A DNA stretch of 64,000 bases from contig CAVSVP010000009.1 in NCBI GenBank assembly GCA_963731125.1, positions 806,001 through 870,000 on the forward strand, given 5' to 3'. Under the pieces are notes generated by a model. It did not search any database, had not been told where the DNA came from, and saw nothing but the letters and a program-made list of their open reading frames with translations. The DNA comes from CAVSVP01 sp963731125. GTDB lineage: Bacteria > Pseudomonadota > Gammaproteobacteria > Competibacterales > Competibacteraceae. Position numbers and translations under genes: made by a program. This document shows positions 9,843 to 19,000 of this stretch, in pieces (position 1 is the stretch's first letter; each line of letters begins with the position of its first letter).

Positions 9843-11534
9843 TTAGGCTACTAACAAGCCACGTTCCAGTAACCGAAACAACGCCTTGGGCAAGTCCTGA
9901 ATATCCTCAATGAACACCGCAGAGGGTACTCCGAAAAGCGCCTTTACCGGCTCATCAAGTTCGATGCCGAGCCCAAAAACTTCGATCCCGGAACGCCGGC
10001 AGCGCTGGATAACCCCTGCCGTCGCCTGCGGGTGGTTCGGTTCCCCGTCGGTGATCACCACCAGCAGGCGGCGTGTTTCCGGGCGAAGCAGCAACTCATA
10101 AGCCGCCCGCCACAGGGCATTGGCCATCGGCGTACTGCCCTGAGCAACGAGCCGGAAACGCCCAGCCACCGTCTTGGCCTGTTCCGTAAAACCCAAGAGT
10201 GGTATTACCCGCTGTTCGGTGGAGCTCGGAAACGCCAGCACGGCCGCTTGGCAGCCTGGGATCTCCGCCAAAGCGAGCGCCGTGGCCAACGTGGCCTCAC
10301 TGGCCACTCGGATACGAGCGCCTGCCATGGAGCCACTACGATCCAGCAAGAGATATACGGCGGTATCCGGCGACTGTCGGCGAGTTTTCTTGACAAAGAT
10401 GCCAGATTCCCGACAGGGCAACCGGTACAGTTGCCGATAGGCCAGTTGCCGTCCCTGACGCACGCGCCGCACGTCATCGCGGCGATGGGCCTGAACCAGG
10501 CCTGCCAGCCGACGGCGTAAGGCCACCGTGGTTGCCCTTACCCGGTGCGAGAGCATGGCGGAACCGATGGCCTCTGCGACGGGATCAAATTCTGCCATAA
10601 CAGACACCTCCGTCTGATGGCAGGCACTCCGGTTAAGCTGCTGTTCCAGCTGCCGCCCGAGATCCCCTAGGGCAGGGTTCAAATGCTCAGCATCCGCTTC
10701 CAGGATCTGGCGCAGCACCTCACTGGGATTTTGATTATCTCCTGTCGCTTTGCTCATGGTTGAGTTTGGCACCGCCGAATCCGGCGTCTCGTTTGGGTTA
10801 GAGAGCGGGTTCTGGGTGCCATTCCCGAAGGAATCTGACTCACTCTCTGTTGCCGCCTGACTTTCGCCGTTAGGAAACTCAGCGTCTTGCTTCGCACACG
10901 TATCCTCCGCCTGGCGCTGTTCCTCCTCCAGCATCTGGAGCATACGCTGGGCTAACTCACTGACGTCCCGGGTGGATTGCGCATTAGTGACGGCAAAAGC
11001 CAGTGCCGTCAGCTTCGTCATCGCACCCGCCGGCAAGGTTTGCCGTAACAGCGCTTCAGCCTGATCTGCCAACGGCTGCATCGCCGCCTGTCCCAACAGA
11101 CTGACCCGTAACCGAAACAACAGATACGCCTGTACCTGCTGTACCGGATGGGCCTGAGGATTCGGTACCTGCCAGAAATCCCCCTGCTGCACCAAGTAAG
11201 CCACCAGCCGTTCCAGATTGCGGCGGGAGCCCGGTAAGGCAGTGCCCAAGGCTTTTTCGATACGAATATCCTCCAGGATATTCACTAACGCTTTACCCAG
11301 CGGGGTTAACGGTTCTACTTCGGTAAACGCCGTATACCGGACATGGGCGCCTTCATGATCCAGGTAACCATGGGCCAGTATATGCGCCGCCTCATGTTCC
11401 GGCAGAGCCGGTAGGAAGATCGTTTTGCCATCGGTGCGGGCACAATCACCGCCCACGACCACGTTAACCCCCAGCTTCCGGCCAAGGAATTTAGCGAGAA
11501 TGGGTAATGCTCCCAATAAGGTTTGCGGTTTCAT
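9843..11534 (-). CDS. von Willebrand factor A protein, CobT-like
   Basis: The 563-residue protein has a C-terminal VWA domain with a full MIDAS motif (LLLDRSGSMAG, a Thr in QGSTPMANALW, and VITDGEPNHP). The N-terminal half carries two His-rich blocks, PEHEAAHILAHGYLDHEGAH, that resemble a metal site. A Gln/Ser/Asn-rich acidic linker lies between. This layout resembles cobaltochelatase CobT-like proteins encoded on plasmids and integrative elements, which normally work with a CobS/MoxR-type AAA ATPase as a chelatase-like remodelling pair. No such ATPase is adjacent here; upstream is a truncated transposase. I chose the ATG at 11532-11534 because AGAGGAG lies 7 bases upstream; a longer open frame starts at 11606. 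The function in the element is unknown. Confidence 0.7.
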   Translation of the reverse strand: MKPQTLLGALPILAKFLGRKLGVNVVVGGDCARTDGKTIFLPALPEHEAAHILAHGYLDHEGAHVRYTAFTEVEPLTPLGKALVNILEDIRIEKALGTALPGSRRNLERLVAYLVQQGDFWQVPNPQAHPVQQVQAYLLFRLRVSLLGQAAMQPLADQAEALLRQTLPAGAMTKLTALAFAVTNAQSTRDVSELAQRMLQMLEEEQRQAEDTCAKQDAEFPNGESQAATESESDSFGNGTQNPLSNPNETPDSAVPNSTMSKATGDNQNPSEVLRQILEADAEHLNPALGDLGRQLEQQLNRSACHQTEVSVMAEFDPVAEAIGSAMLSHRVRATTVALRRRLAGLVQAHRRDDVRRVRQGRQLAYRQLYRLPCRESGIFVKKTRRQSPDTAVYLLLDRSGSMAGARIRVASEATLATALALAEIPGCQAAVLAFPSSTEQRVIPLLGFTEQAKTVAGRFRLVAQGSTPMANALWRAAYELLLRPETRRLLVVITDGEPNHPQATAGVIQRCRRSGIEVFGLGIELDEPVKALFGVPSAVFIEDIQDLPKALFRLLERGLLVA

Positions 11535-11882
11535 CAGGAATCTCCTCTGAGAAAGCATTGAAAAAAACGGCGAGGAGAACCCTGTCAGCCCTAACGGGAA
11601 GGACAAGGTTTGTCCTCCCCGGACGTCACGACATAGCGCCTACGAGATCAACGCTCGGTCACCCGAGCGTGAAACCCCGTCAGCCTTCAGAAAAATCGAT
11701 TAGAAAAACCAGTTCCCCGGTTCGGTTGTTTCGGTATTCACCGGCGATCGTTCCGGGTGAGGCTGGGAGGGTACGACGGCTTCTGATGCCAATGCAGAAC
11801 TCCTGACATGCTGTTTCTAAGTTTAGGAAAATATGTAAAAATAAGCACTGAAATAGGCGAATAAAGATGAGACACTTGAAGC
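11535..11882. other. leader region of the VWA gene
   Basis: No gene is seen here. A perfect 7-bp stem with the 4-base loop TCAC (CGCTCGG / CCGAGCG) lies at about 11,651-11,668 and could be a terminator-like or regulatory hairpin without a T-run. The transposase remnant starts at the right edge. Confidence 0.35.
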
Positions 11883-13427
11883 ATGCCAGGCACTGTGGAA
11901 TTACCCCTTTTCCCGCAAGAATCCCGGATCCTCAGTTCCCGTCTAGGCGTGGTGGAAATGGCCGAGGAGCTGGTGTTTGTCAACGCCTCAGGGCCATTGA
12001 TGAGCTGTGGACGCAGCGACCAGGCGACCAAGCGCTTCGTCGGTGCGATGCTGCTCCATCAAGGCTTGGCCAACGTCGATGATCTGGGGCAAATCTTAGG
12101 TACCAGTCGCGCGACGCTGTATCGCCCCTGTCAGCGCTACCGTGAGGGAGGTTTCAACGCCTTGCGGGACGGTCGTGGGAGCGGCCCTCGCCCGGCACAC
12201 AAATTGACCGAAGCGGTCACAGCGATCGCGCAAAGCCACTTGGACGAGGGCTGCTCGATGGCGGAAACGGCTCGCCGGGTGGGTGTCAGCCCACGAGCGC
12301 TCTCCCATGCGATCGAACGCGGGCAGCTCAGGCGCCCGAAGCCGCGCCACCGTCACCTGCCGCTTGGCCCACGCCGCCGAGCCGAACGCGATGTGCGCCC
12401 GGCTGCCGCTGTCGGTACCGCTGTCAAGCGGTTAGCGGAACGCGCGCAAGCGGCGGCGGGTGGGTTGCCTGAGGCGGCACCGCAATTTGCAGCGGTCGAA
12501 GGGGTTGCCAATGCCGGGGTGCTGTTAGCCCTGGCGGCGATGCTCGGTGAGGGTCTGCTCAGCGTCGCGGAGCAGATCTATGCGCCGTTGAAAAAGGGCT
12601 TTTATGGTCTGCGCTCGATTCTGCTGTGTCTGGTGATGCTGGCATTATTACGGATCCAGAGCATTGAGCAATTGAGTGCCCACTCGCCAGGCGAGCTCGG
12701 CTTGCTGCTCGGTCTGGATCGGGTGCCCGAAGTCAAGACGCTACGGCGCAAGCTCGACGAGCTTGGCGCCCAGCAGAACGGGGCGCTATTCGCTGCAGCG
12801 CTCGCCGAGCGTTGGGCACGTGACGCGCCTGAGGAACTGGGGATGCTTTATGTGGACGGTCACGTCAACGTCTACACGGGGCGCAAGCATCCGGTGCCGA
12901 AGACCTTGGTGCAGAAACGGCGACAATGCCTGCCGGCCGCCACCGATACCTGGGTCCACAATGGGGCAAGCGAGCCGCTATTTTTCGTCACGAGCCCCAC
13001 CAACGCTCACCTGCTCTCCCTGCTGGAGCAGCAGGTCATTCCCAAGGCGCGCGAGCAAATCCGCCAGATCACGGGGGAATCCCAGCGCTTGACGTTGGTT
13101 TTTGATCGCGAGGCCTGGAGTCCGCAGTCCTTCCGGCGCTGGCGTGACGAGGGAGTCGATGTCATCACGTATCGCAAAGGTCGGCAGACCCCTTGGCCGC
13201 AGAGCGACTATCGCACCGATACGCTGGCACGAGACGGCAGCGACATCAGCTACCAGCTGGCCGAGCGCAGCGTGCTCATTATCCAGAAAACCCGCCGCCA
13301 GCCCGCCTTCTGGATGCGGGAGATCCGCCGTCTGGGGAGCCGGGGACAGCAAACCGCCCTCTTGACCACGCGCCAGGATCTGCCCGCGGCGATCATTGCC
13401 GATCGCCTGTTTGCACGTTGGGCTGGC
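11883..13427 (+). pseudogene. DDE transposase, 3' end cut off by the next IS
   Basis: About 515 residues of a transposase remain. The N-terminus has two helix-turn-helix units (VDDLGQILGTSRATLYR and MAETARRVGVSPRALSHAI). The DDE-like core shows two acids (GMLYVDGHVNVYTG and LTLVFDREAWS). After LFARW the homology stops and the frame runs into the inverted repeat of the next IS, ending in unrelated residues at 13460. The part that should carry the last catalytic Glu is missing, and the right flank of the neighbouring IS does not continue the gene. The loss is therefore a deletion and not a simple interruption. I could not place the family with confidence. Confidence 0.6.
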
Positions 13428-13442
13428 CTGATGAAAACAACT

Positions 13443-15049
13443 CTATGCCGCCTCCGCTAATTGATCCTGTTTTTGTTCCTTTTTGTTAGGGCGAGTAAGC
13501 GCCTCTCTTCGCTTGGCTTGAACGGACTTACCCAGTTTCTGTTGGCACCAGTCAATAATACGCTTGGTCGGCACCGTTTCTAAGGCCGTTTTCACGACCT
13601 CGGCGGTGGTGGTCGAGACGAGGGCCGCCACCGCGAGGACCAGACCGGTAAAGCCGCTTTTCACTTGGTCGCGGGCGAGTCGCTTTAAGCTCCCGAAGAC
13701 CGATTCAATGACCTCACTACTAGCGACCAGGCGCTCGCCGGGGTTGGCTTTGAACGCTTCTTGCGCCACAAAGCTCACGAGCGCTTGTTGCACGCGTTTG
13801 GCGGGAGCGGTAGAGGCGACCCCCGTTAGGCGTTTTTTCAACGACCGGTGACAGCCTCTTGACAAGCCCTGGGTGCGCACAAAGGTTTCCGTGATGAGCG
13901 CTACGCTGAAGAGCTCGCGCCAGGTCGCCAGGGCGTCACGAAAGTCCCTGACCCAACCCAACTTGGCTTGCACAACCACCGGCTCATAGGTCGTCGTCAG
14001 CTCTGGGGGCTGGCACTGCACAAACGCCAATATCTTCTCGGCCCAGTCCCGTAGGCACTCCACATTCATATAGCGGGCTTTGGCTTTCTGGGGTGGCGGG
14101 GCCAACGGTGCCAACGCGGTTTGCTGGAGTTGGCAACGGGGGTGTGCGGCCCGTTGGCAAAAGTCTTGCCACTGTTCATCCCCCTGCAGTTCATGCTTTA
14201 ACACGAGGGCCACTTTATGCTTAATATCATACAGTGAGACGGTCTCTGGGTGTGCGTGACAAAAGCGCTCGATGCCGACTTTCAGATCCGAGCCGTGGTC
14301 GCTCACAATGGCGCGTGGTGTGCCGGTTTTTTTCCGCGTCTCTTCGAGTTGTTGATACACGATCTCCCCCGTCGATTGAGCCACCGGCAATAACTCGATC
14401 GGTTCTACTTGCTCATGGCGTAGGCAGTAATTGGTCCCCGGCAACGTGCTTAAGCGAACGCCCACAATAAGCAGACATTTCTCCGGACCCAATTGCACCG
14501 GATGATCCACAATCCAGACCCAATCCGGCGCTGGCTCTTTGGGACGCATTAAGTTGTAATAACCTAACCGCAGCAACCATAGCCGCCCGGTCGACCAGAC
14601 CGGGCACGCCCCAGGCAGGTCAAAAACCGCCATTACCACCGCGATAGCGCGACTGGCCCCACGAAGACTGGTGGCAGCACCGAGCACCAACGACATAAAC
14701 AGCATTATCAGGCCCAGGGTATACTGATGGGCCAGCGGTGCCGAGCTGAACTCGCCCGGGTAACCGGGGGTACTGATCAGCTCAGCAGACTTTTTTTTAA
14801 TGCCCCCAGCTCTGCTTCCAGTGCCCGTTCTTTGGCCCTCAGCATCGCTAATTCCTCCTCGAGGGCGTTGGCCTTCGTCTTCCACCGGGCGCGACTGGTC
14901 TCTAGAAAACGAATCCGATTCTTCAATAGCTTCAGCGCTTGTTTGGCTTCACCCGCTTTGCGTTTCCACTGGCCTCGGCTTTTTTCAAAAAAGCGGATCA
15001 GTTTGTGACGCGGACTTTTATAACCCAGTGACCCAGCAGTGCTCGACAT
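13443..15049 (-). CDS. IS transposase made from two overlapping frames (probable -1 frameshift)
   Basis: The first frame (14777-15049, 90 residues) encodes a basic, coiled-coil N-terminus (SPRHKLIRFFEKSRGQWK, then repeated Lys/Glu heptads). The second (entered at about 14,796 and ending at 13443) holds the catalytic domain with three acids in order: WVWIVDHPVQLG (Asp), RAIVSDHGSDLKVG (Asp) and EVIESVFGSLKR (Glu). The second frame has no own ribosome site and starts inside the first. The switch point is a run of eight A (gene strand), followed by a strong stem-loop. A -1 slip there gives a continuous protein of about 535 residues. The arrangement matches IS elements that make their transposase by programmed frameshifting. 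The IS family is not certain. Confidence 0.65.
14741..14798 (-). promoter_or_regulatory. probable programmed -1 ribosomal frameshift signal
   Basis: On the gene strand, eight A in a row (14791-14798) are followed by G. Seven bases later comes GAGCTGA, which pairs with TCAGCTC about 27 bases further on; inside this stem CCCGG and CCGGG pair around the loop TTAC. A slippery A-tract, short spacer and two-step hairpin form the classic layout of -1 frameshift sites in insertion sequences and dnaX. The frame relation of the two ORFs is exactly -1. Confidence 0.6.
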
Positions 15050-15181
15050 GACGGACGTCCTTTCGTTGAGAAACCCTTTCGATAAGGCGCCAAAATGAGT
15101 TCATTCATCAGGAACAAAAACAGAACTCAATTATGATAACAGGTTAGCCCAAATTTAAGCTGTTTTCATCAGCCCACCCTG

Positions 15182-15688
15182 TCACTGCTTGCTTCTGACT
15201 TTAACTGTTTTAGCGCCCCGGGACTTGCCGATCTCACGATGTACAGCGTCATGAAGTGCGCCAACGCGCTGATCAGGCGAGAGAGGCATGCGCATCGCCT
15301 GCGAATCGGCGGATAGCGGAGTCCTTGGAGGTACCAACGGTTGCGAACCAGCACCCAGCCGTTCCTTGACCTCTTCGAATTTGTCCTCCGCCAGCAGATC
15401 CAACGGGATCATTCCATCACTGAGTACCGTCATCAGGGCTGATCGCGTGGCTTGGGCAGTACCTCGGTCGATATACCGAACCACCGCCAGTATTCTGTGA
15501 AGGCGTTCCTCGTTCGCGACATTTAATGCTTTGCCGGATGCCCAGAAATGAACACTTCTTCGGGCGACACCGAACAGGCGTGCGATTTGCTCCCAGGTGA
15601 GGCCGCTGCGACGACGCAGTTCTGCAATAGCCGTACTCGGCGTCATCGTCGTATCGACATCCCCAAAACCGCTGTTAGGCTGCTTCAC
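15182..15688 (-). CDS. small helix-turn-helix protein, antitoxin-like
   Basis: The 168-residue protein has one Xre-like helix-turn-helix near residues 20-55 (AIAELRRRSGLTWEQIARLFGVARRSVHFWASGK), followed by a helical part that recalls Xre antitoxins of toxin-antitoxin or defence modules. The open frame starts with GTG at 15688; an ATG at 15646 (MTPSTAIAELRR) is an equally good start. No obvious toxin partner follows; the IS end lies 5 bases downstream of the stop and may have removed it. A 62-residue frame overlaps its start by 14 bases. The role (repressor or antitoxin) is inferred from the fold only. Confidence 0.55.
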   Translation of the reverse strand: MKQPNSGFGDVDTTMTPSTAIAELRRRSGLTWEQIARLFGVARRSVHFWASGKALNVANEERLHRILAVVRYIDRGTAQATRSALMTVLSDGMIPLDLLAEDKFEEVKERLGAGSQPLVPPRTPLSADSQAMRMPLSPDQRVGALHDAVHREIGKSRGAKTVKVRSKQ

Positions 15689-15863
15689 ATTCGCAATTAA
15701 CTCTCCATGCTAGAGATTTGGAATAGGTACCTGTCATTCTCTGACTGGTAAGCGCACCGCCAATGCAGATCACCCCGTCCCAGGCTCGCCAGAGAACAAC
15801 TTCACCAGATGTTTCGAATGGTATGACCGGATAGCGAAGACTATTGACCCTATGTAGGCTCAT
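15675..15863 (-). CDS. possible small hypothetical protein
   Basis: This is a 62-residue open frame whose end overlaps the HTH gene start, as in a coupled operon. No motif is recognised. A GGTGAT sequence lies before the ATG. It may instead be the C-terminal scrap of a lost toxin or chance. The stretch from 15864 to 16029 holds nothing else I can support. Confidence 0.25.
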   Translation of the reverse strand: MSLHRVNSLRYPVIPFETSGEVVLWRAWDGVICIGGALTSQRMTGTYSKSLAWRVNCECEAA

Positions 15864-16029
15864 AGCCGATCACCATAAAATCGAAAAAAAATCATCGGTT
15901 ACTGCCTCCGGAAAACCGTGTAGATATATTCTGCACTGGATACTGGACGGGGACTGCCTCATGAAATGGTGCGACAAAGTCTCGTCTCTCTATGGACAGC
16001 ATTGCTGGGAAACGCACCTGGGCGATAAT

Positions 16030-19000
16030 TTAGGAATCAGTCATCGATTCGACTGTAGATTCGATAATCTCTAAAACACTATCCAAAAATTTTCCCTCGT
16101 TGGCTTTCGTCGATTGGCGCAGATAAGCCGGTATATATTCGACAAACTCGGATTTGGTCGTGGGTTGGTATTCAACAAGCGCCTCCAGCATCGCCGGTCG
16201 GAGCAATCGTTGATTGTCTGGCGTATCCAGCAATTCTTTTCGAATAACTGCCTTATCGAACGCCATGAGTTTTTCCCTCAAACCGACTTCTTCAGAAATG
16301 AACGGATCTGCCATTGCTTCCTGCGCTTCCACTTCCTCAATAATTTCTTCAATTTCTTCGGCCTCGGACTCGACCGCAGGTTTCGGCTCAATCGGCTGCT
16401 CGGATTTTAATTCATGCAGCTCACGAATGATGGGCACCAATTCAGCCTGGGGATTCTTGAACCAATCCGTCGACCAGATGCGCCGAATTCGCCAACCCAG
16501 ACGCTCTAGGATCGACTGGCGTAACCGGTCTCTATCTCTTACCGATTTGGCAGAGTGATAGGTGGCTCCATCACACTCCAACCCCATCAGATATCTTCCC
16601 GGGTTGCCTGGATCGACCACCGCCAAATCGATAAAGAAACCGGCGACACCGACCTGAGGGACACATTCGAATCCTGCTTTCCGTAACGAATCGGCAACGC
16701 TGATCTCGAAATCACTGTCGGGCGAGCGTCCTGTAGGTCCCTCGGTGTGATGAAGGACACCTGTCTCGCAATAAGCCAAAAAATCTCGTAGCGCTTTCAC
16801 GCCACGCTTCGAATGGAGACCAATCACGATATCTTCAGATCCCATGGAACTGAAAATATGCATGCGCATCTTGGAGCGCGTAAACAGCACATTCAAACGA
16901 CGCCAACCCACGTCTGAATTAATAGGTCCGAAGCGTTGATGAACCTTACCACCAGGTTCCTGAGGACCGTAGGTCATGGAGATAAAGATGACATCTCGTT
17001 CATCACCCTGCACATTTTCAAGATTCTTGATGAACAGGGGTTCGTGTCGCTGTTGATCTTCTTCCAGCCCTTCTTGAAACACCACATCCTCCTTTGTAAG
17101 CACCTCGATCGCTCGTTCAATTTGATCCCGCTGTTCCGCGCTCATGGCCACCACACCCAAGCTTTGTTCGGGCCGGTGCCGAAAGTGCTCCCGCACCGCT
17201 TCGGATATGACCTTGGCTTCTTCAAGATTACGACGGTTCACGAAACAGCCGCGTCGTACCCTGGAATATTGGACACCATGGTCTTTCGACTCCTTGAGTG
17301 GTGAGGGGAATAATACCAAGTCGCTGTCGTAGAACGAATGATTCGAGAAAGCGATCAGGCTTTCATGCTGGGAGCGGTAATGCCAGCGCAGCCGGCGTAA
17401 CGGGAAAATCGGCAAACAACCATCGAGAATACTATTAGCCTGTTGGATAGCCAGAGACTCTCCCTCATCGCCCTCGTCATCGACGAGATGATCGAAAAAG
17501 GTGGTAGGAGGTAATTGCTTCGGGTCCCCCACCACCACCAATTGAGCACCCCTAGCCACCGCTCCCAGGGCATCTTCGGGTTTGATCTGAGAGGCTTCGT
17601 CCATAACCACCATATCGAACTCGAGTTGCCCGGGTTCTAGATACTGGGCAACTGACATGGGGCCCATCATGAAACAGGGCTTGAGATTGACCAGGGCCTC
17701 GCCAGCACGCTTTAACAGTTGTCTGATGGGAAGATGTTTAGTTTTCTTGCCGCACTCATGCTCAAGTAATGAACATTCGGTATATTCGCTGACACGGCCA
17801 CCGAAATGCCCGCGCGGCACCTGGGCCTGATCGATTAGCCAGGCGATCTTTTCACGTTGAAGCGCTTTTAGCCTCTCGTCATAATCTTTGAACTGGCGTT
17901 GCAGAGCTTCCTGGCTGTGTCCCGAAAAGCGTGCCAGCTCCGGTTTTTCGCGTAAAATCTCCCGCGCCAGCAAATCATAGGCGCCTGCATAATAGGCGGA
18001 TTCTGCCTGAACAACGGAAATATCGCCATTTTCAATGGCATTGGCCAGTTTGGCCAAACCCATGGCCGCTAATTGCTCACGCACCCGTACGCAGTCCAGC
18101 CAGTTCGCCAGGTATTGTCCATGGGACAGGGCATTGGCGTTTCTTGCCATCAAATCGGCAATATTATCTTTACAAGTGGTTGTCCAGGCATCCCGATCCA
18201 ATGCCACTATCGTTTCAAAGGCAGTCTGCTTGTCACTTTGAACGTTGACAGCCGATCTTAGCCGTTCGGCAAAGGAATACAGAGAATCAAAGGTGAATTT
18301 ATCTGGTGACGCATAGATTCGACTCGTGATAGGGGATATTGTGATCTTCCGGTCAAGATAATGAGCGATACGTAAGGTATGTTGGGCCATGGCCAGAGCG
18401 GCTTCATTATTTGCATCCAAGCCAATTCGTAGGCCGAGTTTACTCTGGAAAAATCGGTCGTCATAATCCACTTCTTTCCAATCAACGATAGCCTTTCTCA
18501 AGGCATCCAGCGCCATGATTCTTTGCAAGAATTCCGAGAGCGTAATCGTTTGGTCAGTCATTAACGGTTCGCAATCCCTCACCGCCTCCTTCAACGAATC
18601 AATAAACTCTCCGAGCAATCCGCCTTCACCGATCAGCACGGTCGTTTTGCTCTGAATAGCGGATTCTGGGGTGAATAGGGTCCTAAGAACCACCAATTTA
18701 TTGAGTAGATTATCCAATCTTTCAGCAATTCCCTGTTCGGACCAAACGCGAATTGCTCTGGCTAAATCGTTGGGTAAATCGATAATGGTGTTTCCCAACG
18801 CGACCTTGGGACCAAATCCTACGCCATAAATTCGCCGCACCTCTTTGTACCAGGTTCTGACGACTTCCAGCGAGGCAATATCCGTATCCAGACCTGTGGC
18901 ATGTTCGCTAAGCAGCTCATTATAGGTTTTATTCTCCTCGAACCGTTTGCGTTCACTCGCGAATTCCATCGCCTGATTCAGCGATGAGAAGGCTTTCCCG

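Larger units (their letters stand above)
13425..15176 (-). mobile_element. insertion sequence with frameshifted transposase
   Basis: The ends form imperfect inverted repeats: GCCTGATGAAAACAAC from about 13426 on the left, and GGCTGATGAAAACAGC reading inwards from about 15176 on the right. Length is about 1.75 kb. It contains the two-frame transposase described separately. The left end has replaced the 3' part of another transposase gene; the right flank is the end of the small HTH gene. Confidence 0.65.

Noticed and set aside
10032..10520. 162-codon plus-strand frame inside the VWA gene
   Set aside because: Antisense to the MIDAS-containing gene, with no own motif or ribosome site.
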